DNA of 64,000 bases, taken from the NCBI GenBank assembly GCA_963082975.1, contig OY720347.1:46624655-46688654 (forward strand), in the 5' to 3' direction. Below, in pieces: positions 21,701 through 31,524 of this stretch. Source of the stretch: Labia minor (lineage: Eukaryota > Arthropoda > Insecta > Dermaptera > Spongiphoridae). The notes beneath the pieces are model-generated. The model was not told where the DNA came from, did not search any database, and saw only the letters and a list, made by a program, of their open reading frames with translations. Each line of letters starts with the position of its first letter. The stretch's first letter is position 1. A program made the translations under genes and the position numbers.

Positions 21701-24700
21701 AATTTTCCATTAATTCACTTGCACCTTCAGGACTCAGTAGTATTCTACGTTTCTGTAATTCAAAGGAAAATAACCGACTATTAGGAATTTATTTTATTAA
21801 ATAATTCGATTTTAAAATTAAATAAAATAATTAAATATAGTTTACTCCCTTTTCTAGATTGGTAGTATAAATATAAGAGAATGGCAAAACAAATTCAACC
21901 ATGAACTATTTATATTTTATTTAAATAAGAAATGTGAAACATTTTATAATTATATTATTTATAGATATATATGTATATTATATTAAATTAAATTAAAGTC
22001 TCCGCGGTTTTCTCAATTGATGCTGTTGATGTCTTAAGTCGAGCAATACTCACCAGTGCTTAATTGAAAGAGGCATTTCAGCTTATATTTTTCATTACTC
22101 TTGTAAAAAGTTGAAAATGAATGAAATATCTGAAGAAACATGCTATGAGATGCTTTTCTATAATAAAAAATTGTGAAATATACGGGGAGAATTCTACGAA
22201 TAAACGTAGGATCCAGGAGTGGTTTGCTCGATTCTAGATGCACCTCGTTCTGGTCGACCAATCATTGAAAAAGTAGACGAAATTTTTCAGGAAATAGCGG
22301 AGCCATTAAACATCAACCACATGGTAGTTTGGAACCATTTGAAAAGAACAGGCTACAAAAAGAAGCTGAATACCACATGAACGAAAACCGAGAACATTTT
22401 ATCAGATTAAATCAGATTTTATTTTACATCTCCAGCCACTTTTAAAAATTTTGATGAGATATATTTACAAGGCTTTTACGAGATATTTTGCTATGTTTGT
22501 GTTTTTAATGGGTGACGGAGTGCAGGTCCGACGACCCACCCCCTACCAGGAGGACCAGGGAATTTAAATTCGTGGTTACCTACAAATAGACTGATTATCT
22601 TTCAAGACTTCGGGACTCTGCCCTTGAGACGGTTGACCTTCTTCACCTGTAACTCTAGGCAGGAACCCTAACGGGGTAAGAGAAAGTAAAGAGTGAAAAA
22701 TGAAAGACCCTTAGCCCTCGTAAACCTAATAGCATCGGGGTCGGAAGAAACAAGAGTTGGCCAAGAGAGGTCAGATAGGAAAGATAAAAGAAAGTATCTA
22801 GTACAAGTAAGTGGAAAAAATACTAGATATGGCCCGGGACCTCATGGTTGCCAAACCATATGCTCAATAGTTATGAGCCCCTTAAGGGACAGGATGGATT
22901 TAATGATAAACGGAAACATGCGCGAACAAGGACTATGACTATCGGAACATGGAATATTCAAGGAATCGCCACAAAGACTGAAGAAGTGTTCAGAGAACTG
23001 AATAAACTTAAAATGGAACAAAAAAAAAGGCAAGGGTACAGAAATTAAAAATGGTTATATCCATATCTATAGCGGTGTACCCAAAGAAGAAAGAGCTCGT
23101 GCAGGAGTATCAATAGCTATACTTAAATAAGAAATATAGGAGTAATATAAAATCATGGGATCAGATGAGTGAGAGGATGCTTAAATGATAATGGTGTAAG
23201 ATTGATTGAGCTATGCCAACAATATGCTTTTAAATTACAAAACGGATGGTTTAAGCATAAATCTATTCATCGGTTTACAAGGACATAGCCCACTCGAAGG
23301 CTTAAAACAATAATTGATTATAATTACAAGACAGAAATCAAGAATTTTGTGAAGAACGTTCGAGTTTTGAGAGGTCCCGAGTGTGGGTCTGATCATTATC
23401 TTCTTATATCAAAGATATACTTCCCGTTCCTGAAACACCCAGGAGTTAATCAAGATAAATGTGGCCAGAAACTGTCCACTGACCGTTACAATCTTCGAAA
23501 TCTGAATGATGAATCTTCGCGATTTCTATACCAACTATTGACTTTGAAGTTATCATCCCTCTATGATGGCTCGGCAGAGGAAATGTATGAACAGATAAAA
23601 AGGATGATACATGAATCAGCGTACGAAGCACTTGGTAAACAACAGGAAACCAGGTTTAGAACAAAAGAACTATGGTGGGACAAATCGATTGAGAAACTGG
23701 TAAACCAAAAAAAAAAAACAAGCCTATATGGAATGGCTGAATTCAAAGTCAGATGAAAAATGGAACTTATATCTGGTTAAAAGAAAAGAGACACAAAGTG
23801 CTATAACCAAATCAAAAAATGATGTGTGGAGAAAGATCGGAAAAGAGATGGAAGGATGCATGGGGAACGTGCAAATAAAGCCTGGAAAATCTTAAAAACA
23901 ATGCGAGTACAAAATAGAGACAATGTTGGAATTTATGCAGCAGGATTATCCCAAAGAAAGTGATAAAGAAGATAGTAACATACCACCCATATCCAGCGAT
24001 GAAGTCCATCAAGCGGTAAAGAAAATGAAGAACGGCAAAGCTCCGGGACTAGGGAACCTATCTGTTGAACTTATAAAGGCAGCTCCATCAATATTATTTC
24101 AAGACATAGGGAAAATCTGTGATAAATGTGTTAGGGGAGATATGGTGCCAAATGAATGGAAAAAACCAATAATTACGCCCATATTTAAGAAGGGGGTTAG
24201 GCGTTAATTGCGACAATTATCGAGGAATAAGTGTATTGCCAACATTGGCCAGAATCTATGGGCGGATCTTGAAGGAAAGAATTGAAAAACTGCTTGCTGA
24301 GTCAAAAGAACAAAATGGATTTAGGATGGGTCGGTCGTGTACCGATGGGATATTTATCCTTCGCAACCTTATAGAGAAACGGTCGCCAGAGGACTAGGAA
24401 CTCACCTGGTATTTGTAGATTTGCAAAAGGCATACGACACAGTTCCACAAAATAAGTTGTGGACCAGCATGATAAATGCAATGTGTCGGAGGTATACGTC
24501 AAAGCAGTTAAAAAATATTATACTGGTTGCACAAGTGTGGTCAAACAAGGAAATATGGTCTGAATTTTCGGTCACAAAAGGACTTCGACAAGGGTGCGCA
24601 AAGGCTCCAACCCTTTTTAAAATTTATATAGAAAGAACACTTTCATCATGGAGATCCAAATGTGTGGGTCTGGGTGTCCCAATAGATAATGAAATTCTTT

Positions 24701-26895
24701 ATACATTGCTGTTTGCCGACGACCAAGAAATTATTACTGGAGAAAAAGATAGTGTAGTCTACATGTTAAAAAAACTAAAAGAGGAATATGATAAATGGGG
24801 CTTAACTATAAATTTTGATAAAACGGAATACCTGAAGGTGACTAATGAAGAGAAAGAGAATCGGAACATCGATGGGAGGGTAGTCAAGGGATGTAATTCC
24901 TTCAAATACCTGGGAGTGATCCTGACATCCAATGCAAAGAGCTTAGAAGATATCAATAATAAAATAGGACAGGGGAAAAGAGCAATAAAACAACTTAATT
25001 CAGTTCTCTGGAATGATGAGTTAACTTGGAACACTAAAACAACTATATACCACTCAATCGTGGAGAGTATAACGACCTATGGTGCCGAGACGTGGGAGAT
25101 TAATAAGAGGGAATCTCAAAGACTGCTTGCGGTGGAGATGGACTTCTGGCGACGGAGCTGCTTAATATCGAGGCTCGACCACGTAAGGAACGATAGAATA
25201 AGAGAAATGATGGGTATAGAGGAAGATATCTTTAGCAAAATTAATTGCGGTGGTATGACCATCTGATGAGGATGGATGACAGTCGATGGCCGAAACGAGT
25301 GTGGCAATCGGTTCCTGTTGAGAAAAGAAAGCGCGGACGACCCTCAGGACGTGCTCAGTGCGATGCCCGGGGACTTCAGGAGGGAGATTGGAATAATAGG
25401 ACGAGGTGGAGAGCGGGATGCGATAGGCGGAGTCATCCGTAAAAGAAGTCGCATATATATATATCTTATATATAAAATTCTCGTGTCACAAAACTTTGAA
25501 ATCATACTCCTCCGAAACGGCTGGGCCGATTCTTATGAAATTTTTTATGCATATTCAGTAGGTTTCAAAGAAGGTATAGTTTTATTACAAAACCGCTAAT
25601 TGGTAAGGTGTGTCCAAGGGGTGGTATTTACCTAAAATAGTTTAGTTACAATGCTAGATCATAGAGGCATTGCTGGCGATAATTTGACATCTATATATAT
25701 CCTAATAGGACATTTGAAAAGAAGAATGATTCGTGGGTGAGCGAGCTAAGGCGTTATCTTATGACTTGGCTTCCTCAGTTCGAAAGTCGCAAAGGCACAT
25801 TTTTTTTTAAGTATTATATATTTTTTTACGAATTTATTAATTTTTATTATTTTAATATTTTATTAAATTATTTTATTTTATTAAATTAATAATTATGTCA
25901 ATTATGCTGCGATAGGCGGGGCACGTGGCTAGAATGGGAGAGAAAAAAGATATTGGTGGGGAGACCGATTAGAAAACGTCCGCTTGGAAGACCAAGGACG
26001 CGTTGGAAGGGACGTAAGAGAGATGGAACAGGGGCTCAGGATAGGGACACTTGGAGAAATGTGGTTGTTGCGACCAAGAACTTTCGAGTACATTTGAGCC
26101 ACATTGATAGATAGATATAACATATACAATAATAATATATATAATTAATTTACTGATTAAATTAAAATATATTTTAAATAAGAACACAAAAAGAAATGAA
26201 TGTTTTATGTTATATACTGAATGAAACAAAATCGATGAAAACTTTTTACTACTTTCAACCAAATACTATGTACCACTCAGGGGAACAGGGGCCGGAGCCC
26301 CTGTCTAGGTGTGAAGAGCGCCGAAGGCGCTCGGAGCAGCTAATATATATTTACAAATAAGATCATTAAGGGAGACAAGGGAACAAGAGAGAAAAAGTAA
26401 AATGTGAATTATTTAATATCCTACCCTAGAAAATCAAAATTAAAAAAAAATATTTTTTTTTTGATTCTTATAATCATTTTCAAAATTCTGGACAATTCGC
26501 AATAAATCTTAATCATAAATAATTAATTTAATTATTATTAAAAAAAAATATTTAATTAAATTTATTTTAAACTTATATACTTGAATAATAATAAATCCGT
26601 TATCTTTAATGGCATGTTCAATTTCCATTTCGTATTTTAAACCATCTGGAAGAATTACAGCTAAACTTTTCATTAACTTTACATTCAAATGGGTCCACTC
26701 ATCTTCATTTTGTAAAAATGCTTTGGGATGAGGTGGAGTTGGAGGTAAGTGAAGACTTGTTGAACTAAACTCTTTAAAGACATGTCGCCCTAGACGTTTT
26801 TTTAATCCAACTTCTAAACATTCATTGATAGGTTTCTTCTTCTTTTCTTTGAGTGGACGTCCAAGGCGAATTTGAACTTGATTTTCTTTTTCCAT
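18727..26895 (-). CDS. NME5: NME5-like protein: nucleoside diphosphate kinase domain plus Dpy-30 motif, 276 residues
   Basis: NME5 is a radial-spoke/axoneme member of the NDK family in ciliated cells and sperm (family knowledge). Exons in coding order: 26895-26581, 21752-21562, 19436-19280, 18894-18727; all GT-AG, 831 nt with TAA. A basic N-terminal stretch of roughly 75 residues (LKEKKKKPINE) precedes the NDK fold: LAVILPDGLK, DNGFIIIQKRRILLSPEGA, then VIHCSQN with the active-site histidine, and FFFPELILEP. The last exon is a Dpy-30 docking motif (LRDGLAHLLREKP, WLADWLLCNNPYKP), the NME5 arrangement. Oddities: the NDK lysine of the usual IKPD motif is replaced (ILPD) and the asparagine two before the IH of NAIHGS is not kept, so phosphotransfer may be weak or absent. 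Human NME5 is about 212 residues; this one has a longer N-terminus. Intron 1 (4.8 kb) and intron 2 (2.1 kb) are filled with transposons, but the exons are intact. Confidence 0.9.
19864..20206. mobile_element. Non-autonomous hAT-type element, 343 bp, 8-bp target duplication
   Basis: Ends are CAGTGCCGGATTAA on the left and, in reverse complement, CAGGGCGGATTTAGG on the right; both then contain a CCCTAGGC/GCCTAGGG-type block. A perfect 8-bp duplication, ATTAAACG, flanks it at 19856-19863 and 20207-20214. No coding capacity. It lies in intron 2 of the NME5-like gene. Confidence 0.85.
20603..20880. mobile_element. Non-autonomous hAT-type element, 278 bp, 8-bp target duplication, nested in Helitron-like DNA
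   Basis: Left end CAGTGATTCCCAAAGTG, right end in reverse complement CAGAGGTTCCCAATCTT, a typical hAT CAGNGRTTCCCAA terminus. The perfect 8-bp duplication ATATATAC is at 20595-20602 and 20881-20888. The interior is non-coding. The sequence directly to its right matches the Helitron 3' region at 26118-26290, so the MITE jumped into an older Helitron remnant. Confidence 0.88.
20889..21019 (+). mobile_element. Helitron 3'-region remnant without its terminal hairpin
   Basis: Shares TTTACTGATTAAATT, CTTTCAACCAAATA and a GGGGTACAGGGGGC block with the Helitron at 25464-26343, but the sequence diverges before the GAGCGCC hairpin and CTAG end. The remaining intron DNA (21020-21561) is AT-rich with nothing recognisable. 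Confidence 0.6.
22040..22440 (+). mobile_element. Degenerate mariner-type transposase N-terminal fragment
   Basis: Broken plus-strand frames show DAPRSGRPIIEKVDEI followed by INHMVVWNHLKRTGYKKKL, the paired helix-turn-helix region and linker of mariner transposases. Stops and shifts interrupt it, the catalytic DDD region is absent, and I saw no terminal repeats. It lies in intron 1 of the NME5-like gene. Confidence 0.75.
22505..25445 (+). mobile_element. Decayed non-LTR retrotransposon (LINE family A) with endonuclease and reverse transcriptase
   Basis: A GC-richer leader (22505-22900) is followed by an endonuclease start, IGTWNIQG (22939 on), and an endonuclease end, GSDHYLLISKIYF (about 23378). 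The reverse transcriptase begins with KMKNGKAPG (24022), NYRGISVLP, and runs to 25266 with VDLQKAYDTVPQ, TKGLRQGC and the catalytic FADD (24715). A C-terminal tail WYDHLMRMDD, EKRKRGRPSG continues in another frame at 25245-25442. At least three frameshifts and internal deletions in the endonuclease kill it. Such fragments are often labelled craniofacial development protein 2-like in arthropods. Clade not assigned. It ends next to the Helitron at 25464. Confidence 0.88.
25733..25812 (+). other. tRNA-like segment with A and B boxes and a T-run inside Helitron copy 1
   Basis: GGGTGAGCGAGCTAAGGCG resembles the A box and D-arm of tRNA-Leu or tRNA-Ser, and AGTTCGAAAGTC, 30-odd bases on, resembles the B box and T-arm. 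A run of nine T follows, a RNA polymerase III stop signal. The anticodon arm and acceptor stem do not fold convincingly by eye, so this is a tRNA-derived relic at best and not a working tRNA. Confidence 0.5.
25905..26117 (+). mobile_element. LINE family B 3' fragment nested in Helitron copy 1, ending in a GATA repeat
   Basis: Contains GCACGTGGCTAGAATGGG, then the GRPxxKRP-like coding region and a tail coding for ATKNFRV, ending ATTGATAGATAGATA. The same sequence sits in reverse at 6617, 33950 and 35421. Frame is broken. Confidence 0.8.
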
Positions 26896-27410
26896 AATTT
26901 TTTTAAATTTATAATTTATTTATTTCTACAGTTGCTAAGATAAGACGTTTATTTACATTTAATTTCTTTTCAAAAGATTTAACTTAATCCTTTTCTTTCT
27001 TTAATAAGTTTACACGGTTTTGATAATTATTCAACAATAATATAACAATTTTAATTTAAAATTCTTATAAACTCGGACCTACACATATAATATTCATTTT
27101 CATGATACTTTCTTCTAAAAATTTAATTTTGTTAACAAATATATATTAATTGCGGTTCCCATCGAAGAATTAAATTTTTTAATTATTATTATTTACAAAG
27201 TATTTCGTTAAATATACAAATTTTATATTGTATTTGGGTCTAGCTATTTTGCTACACTTCTTTTGACAAAATATAAAATTTTTCTTTTTATAAATTTTAA
27301 ATAATTATTTTATATATTCTTTCTTTTAAATTTATTTCCTTATATATGTATATATATATATATATATAATGTATTTATTAAATTGTTAAAGCTTTGGTGG
27401 TTGTTTTCAT

Positions 27411-27551
27411 TTATAAGGGAATTTTGTAAATAAAACCACATAATGATATTTTATTGTAGAAGGAGCAATCGAAACGTGTATTTTTTGTGTTTTTGAATAA
27501 ATTTACAATAAAATAACAATATATGGTTTTATTTACAAAATTCCCTTATAA
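27411..27551. repeat. 141-bp foldback element with arms of about 50 bp
   Basis: The left arm starts TTATAAGGGAATTTTGT and the right arm is its near-perfect inverse, ending ACAAAATTCCCTTATAA; about 45 bp of each arm pairs with few mismatches. It lies upstream of the NME5-like start. Likely a MITE; no clear longer target duplication was found. Confidence 0.7.
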
Positions 27552-28451
27552 ATATGATGTATTTAATTTTAAAATGTTCTTAGATTTATAGACTACATAA
27601 ATATATTAATTTACATTTTAATTTCCGTTACAACTTAATTATGATTTACTCTTGAAAATGTTTTTTTTTTACATTTTCACGAAAATCAAAGAATTTATTT
27701 TGAAAATTTTATTCCAATTTTATAAATGTACTAAATTGGTTATTAAAAAGATTCATTCATATTATTAAATGTAAATTTTCTGATCATAAATGTATTATTT
27801 ATAAGATTAGGTGATTCACATAAAATAAAAATTGATTAGCAAATTTCATTGTTTTCATATTTATTATTTTTATTTATATAGTATACTTTATAAAGTGTTT
27901 TGGCATAGAGTTTAAAAAGAGTAAAGGAATTTAAGATTTATAAATAATATTGCTTACAAATAAATTCTTATATAACTAGTACACACCTTTTAGGTCCTCC
28001 CCTCTCTAATAAATAATAAATAATAAATAATATTTAATAATTATAACAAAAATCACAAAAGTTTTCATAAATATATTAAGGATACAGTGCCACACTGTAC
28101 AATTTACAAATTATTATTAGAAAATATATTTTTTATTTGTTTAATTACTTATGAAATATATATCAAACAAAAATAAATACTTTTATATATATATATAACT
28201 TATATATAAAATTCTCGTGTCACAAAACTTTGAAAAAATACTCCTCCGAAACGGCTGGACCGATTCTTATGAAATTGAAGGTCTCAGGGCATGTCAGACT
28301 TCCTTTATAAAACCGCTAATTGGTAAGGTGTGTCCAGGGGGTGGAATTTAAATAAAATTAGTTTAGTTACAATGCTAGATCATAGAGGCGCTAGTGGCGA
28401 TAATTTGACATGTATATAAATTCTAATAGTAGATTTGCAAACAAAGTGTTT

Positions 28452-28530
28452 CATGGGTCAACGGTCTAAGGCGTTATCTTATGACTTTGCACTCTTAGTT
28501 CGAAACTCGCAAAGGTACATTTTTTTTTAA
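28452..28530 (+). other. tRNA-like segment inside Helitron copy 2
   Basis: GGTCAACGGTCTAAGGCG is close to a tRNA-Leu D-arm and A box, followed by TTAGTTCGAAACTCGC like a B box and T-arm, then a T-run. It is the same segment as in copy 1 and slightly nearer a real tRNA. The 3' half also occurs inverted at 47008-47040. Confidence 0.5.
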
Positions 28531-29337
28531 GTATTATATATTTTTTTTACAAATTTATTAATTTTTATTATTTTAATATTTTATTAAATTATTTTATTTT
28601 ATTAAATTAAATTTTATTATTAAATTTTATTTTATTAAATTATTAATTATGTCAATTAATTTTTTGTGCATAAATAAACATATATAAAAAACTATATGAT
28701 TAATTGAAATATTGTAAATATTAGAAAAATAAAAATAAAAATATAAATATTAAAAACATCTTTTTTATTGTATTCTTTGCGCTGCTAAATGACATGTTTA
28801 TATCAAATTTTTAAAAATTAATTTCTGCGGTTATTGATTAGATATTAATAAAATTTATAGTCTATGAACAGAAATGAATAATTCTAAAGTCACTTTTGGA
28901 TTCTAGAGGACATGAAACGCGAATATACACAAAAAATTTAAATTCTGAGCAATGTGCAGATAAAAATCTGTTTATATATAAATTGATATTTACAATATCT
29001 CAATTGATCTTATTGGCCTTTTAAACTTTGAAAACATTCACATTACGGCTATAATTTAATACTATTAATTTTTAAGATTATGTGAGTAAATCATTTTAAT
29101 TAAGAAAATTTGATCTCTTAATTGGATTTTCACGTAATTTTTTTTTATTATTTATTTTATAGTAGTTTAGTGTTATGCTAATTTCTTTATATTTTATTTT
29201 TATTTTGTTTACTTTGTTTTTTTTAAATAAATTAATAACATTTAAAGTAGCATAAAAAAATTAATCGAGGCAGGAAAAGTGATGTGGTTTGAAATTAATT
29301 AATTTGATAATTAGTATCAGACAGAATAATATTTGCA

Positions 29338-29780
29338 AAGAATTTAAATCGAGATTGCAATCGGGAAATTATTATCAAAGGGGATCAAAATTATTAAATT
29401 ATTATTTGTATTATATGGGTGGGAGGCATGGTCTATAAGCCTGGGAGATGAGAGTAGATTCAGAGTATTTGAGAATAGGATTCTTCCCAGCATTTATGGG
29501 CCAAAGAAAGATGAGGACACCGGGGAATGGCGGAGACTGCATAACAAGGAATTGCATGACCTCTATGCATCTCTAGATATAGGTCATAAAATAGAGAAGG
29601 CTGGGATCGACAGGGTACATGGCTAGAATGGGAGAGGAAAAATATATTGGTGGGGAGTTCGATTGGAAAACGTCCGTTTGGAAGACCAATTGTGAGCAGG
29701 GTGGACAATGTAGGAAGGAACGTGAGAGAGATGGGACAGGGTAGGAGTTAGATGGTTATAGCTCAGAATATAGGGACACT
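29338..29780 (+). mobile_element. LINE family B 3' fragment inside Helitron copy 2
   Basis: Starts with ATCGGGAAA-type sequence shared with 62840 and codes in broken frames for YGWEAWSIS, SRFRVFENRIL and ARMGEEK-like blocks. It is cut off before the GATA tail and runs straight into the Helitron G-run and 3' hairpin. Confidence 0.8.
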
Positions 29781-29939
29781 CGGGGGGGGGGGGGGGTACA
29801 GGGGGCGGAGCCCCCGTCTAGGTGTGGAGAGCGCCGAAGGCGCTCGGAGCAGCTAGTATATATATATATTGTAATGATATTCCAAAAATCTCATTAATTC
29901 GTTAAAAATAAAATTTATTTTTTTAAATATAAATTTATT

Positions 29940-30117
29940 TTCATTGGAAGAGATTATTGTAAGACGTTTCCCCTGAAGAGAATAGTTGTTGAAAAGTCAG
30001 ACAAGGACATTCGTTCGTGGGCTACCGTCGAGAGCAGACGGACTATTCTGGAAGAGAAAAAGGACCACCACTACACTCGGTCGTCCACGGACTATCTCCT
30101 ACGAAAGGCTACATTAT
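29940..30117. other. GC-richer block of unknown origin
   Basis: Between Helitron copy 2 and the family-R1 repeat, an open plus-strand stretch (SWATVESRRTIL, STDYLLRKATL) looks coding-like but matches nothing I recognise. Possibly the edge of another transposon. Confidence 0.3.
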
Positions 30118-30771
30118 TAAATAAGTTGACCTGTGGCCAGGTCCGAACCGACCGACGGTTTGAAATAAATTAATTTCCAGCTACAGAAACAATTTCAAAT
30201 AATTTTAATATATCTATTAATCTAATAAAAACAGATAGGCATATAACATAAATATTTTTAATTTTATTTTATTTTTAATATATAGCTGAAGTAGCCGGCG
30301 TTGCCCGTGATCATAATAATGAGACTGTGACGTCATGAAGGGCTGGGTGACGTCACATAATTTTAAATTAAGAAAAACATAATGAAGATGATTTTTCCCG
30401 AGGATAAAACCAATACATTCGTGGTGATATGTAAAAAAATCTCCTCATATGAAATTTGGTGTGAAAATAACCCTTCCCTTCCTATCGACGATCGCTAATA
30501 CTACCACTTCCGGTTTCCGGATTTGCACCAAAAGTTGATCAATTCATCCCACTGATGCATTAAGTAAATATACCAAATTTCATCAAAATCCGTTCAGCCG
30601 TTCAGGCTGTACACATCTATACGGACGGACATACGGACGGACGGACAGACATCATGCTAAAAATACTTTTTTCTGTTAAGAAAATGCATGATTCGTGGAG
30701 ATATGTAAAAATCTCCACATGTGAAATTTGGTGTGAAAACAATACCTCCCTTACTATCGTCGGTCGGTAAA
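30118..30771 (+). repeat. Interspersed repeat family R1, copy 1
   Basis: Opens GTTGACCTGTGGCCAGG with ACCGACCGACG and closes with the inverse, CGTCGGTCGGT. Inside are TGACGTCA blocks, a GACGGACA-type short tandem run (30620-30650), and two tandem versions of a GAAATTTGGTGTGAAAA segment. No open frame. The 11-bp inverted ends suggest a DNA element; no target duplication was identified. Other copies: 37051 (same strand) and 45127 (opposite). Confidence 0.75.
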
Positions 30772-31524
30772 AAATATTGTTTTCCAAGAAGGATTGTTTT
30801 TTTTGTATTTTTATAATCCAAGAATATTATAAAAATTGTTTAGCAACAAATATTGGTTTATTTATAATTTTTATAAAACGTCTTTCTATATTTTTTTATT
30901 AAAAATATAAAAAAAAATTACTGTATTCAAAATCTTTAAATCTAAGCCTCTAAAGGTTTTAAAAATTTATATTTAAATATCAAATATAATAAATCTTATT
31001 ATAAATTTTATTCTTAATGATAAATTTAATCTTTTTCTATTTTTCTATAATCCAGATCTCCAGGTCAGTTCACGCCGATTCAAAGTCCACCCTTTTCCAT
31101 TACGCATATGAGACAAATCCACCCATATACAAAAAAATCATTACAATATATATAAACTCTTTAAAAAATGCTTACCCAAATTATTATCAATTTTTTTTCT
31201 TTACTTAATTATATCAGAAGTTGTTTATTTGAAAATGAATTATAAAATTTCTAAATTTGCTAATCTCAAGACCCCTTTTTATCTACACTGCTGTCCAATG
31301 TATTACTAATTTTAAAAATTTACAATATTTCTTTAAATTTTGATTAATCGGATATCAAAGTTAAGCTGTTGTAATTTATTTATTTTAATAATTTAATCCT
31401 ATTTTTTCTCAATATCTTTATCAAGAATTGAACCTAAGATATTTAATTGTCCCTTCTATTTATAATTAATTTATAATTATTTATAATAAGTATTTTACAA
31501 TATATTTCGTTGCCCTTACTATTC
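30772..31524. other. AT-rich intergenic DNA, no gene seen
   Basis: Between the R1 repeat and the SAMHD1-like stop codon. I looked for further minus-strand exons that could supply the missing SAMHD1 C-terminus and found none with conserved residues. Confidence 0.5.

Larger units (their letters stand above)
25464..26343 (+). mobile_element. Non-autonomous Helitron (copy 1), 880 bp
   Basis: The 5' end reads TC then TTATATATAAAATTCTCGTG and CTCCTCCGAAACGGCTGG, the well-known insect Helitron 5' sequence. The 3' end has a 7-bp hairpin, GAGCGCC GAA GGCGCTC (26316-26332), then 11 nt ending CTAA, and is followed by T; the base before the TC is A, as Helitron insertion between A and T requires. No Rep/helicase frame. 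It contains a tRNA-like segment and a LINE-B 3' fragment. Confidence 0.88.
28201..29856 (+). mobile_element. Non-autonomous Helitron (copy 2), about 1.66 kb
   Basis: The 5' region TATATATAAAATTCTCGTG and CTCCTCCGAAACGGCTGG matches copy 1, although the terminal TC is not preserved. The 3' end is exact: hairpin GAGCGCC GAA GGCGCTC (29829-29845), 11 nt, CTAG at 29853-29856, then T. The interior has a tRNA-like segment (28452-28530), AT-rich filler and a LINE-B 3' fragment. A run of G follows the LINE piece directly. No transposase frame. Confidence 0.85.

Noticed and set aside
25733..25812. Functional tRNA gene
   Set aside because: A and B boxes are visible, but no acceptor stem or anticodon arm pairs convincingly by eye, so it is listed only as tRNA-like.
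31017..31208. 63-codon plus-strand open frame near the SAMHD1 3' end
   Set aside because: No recognisable motif and it runs through AT-rich sequence; considered also as possible SAMHD1 C-terminus on the other strand, without support.
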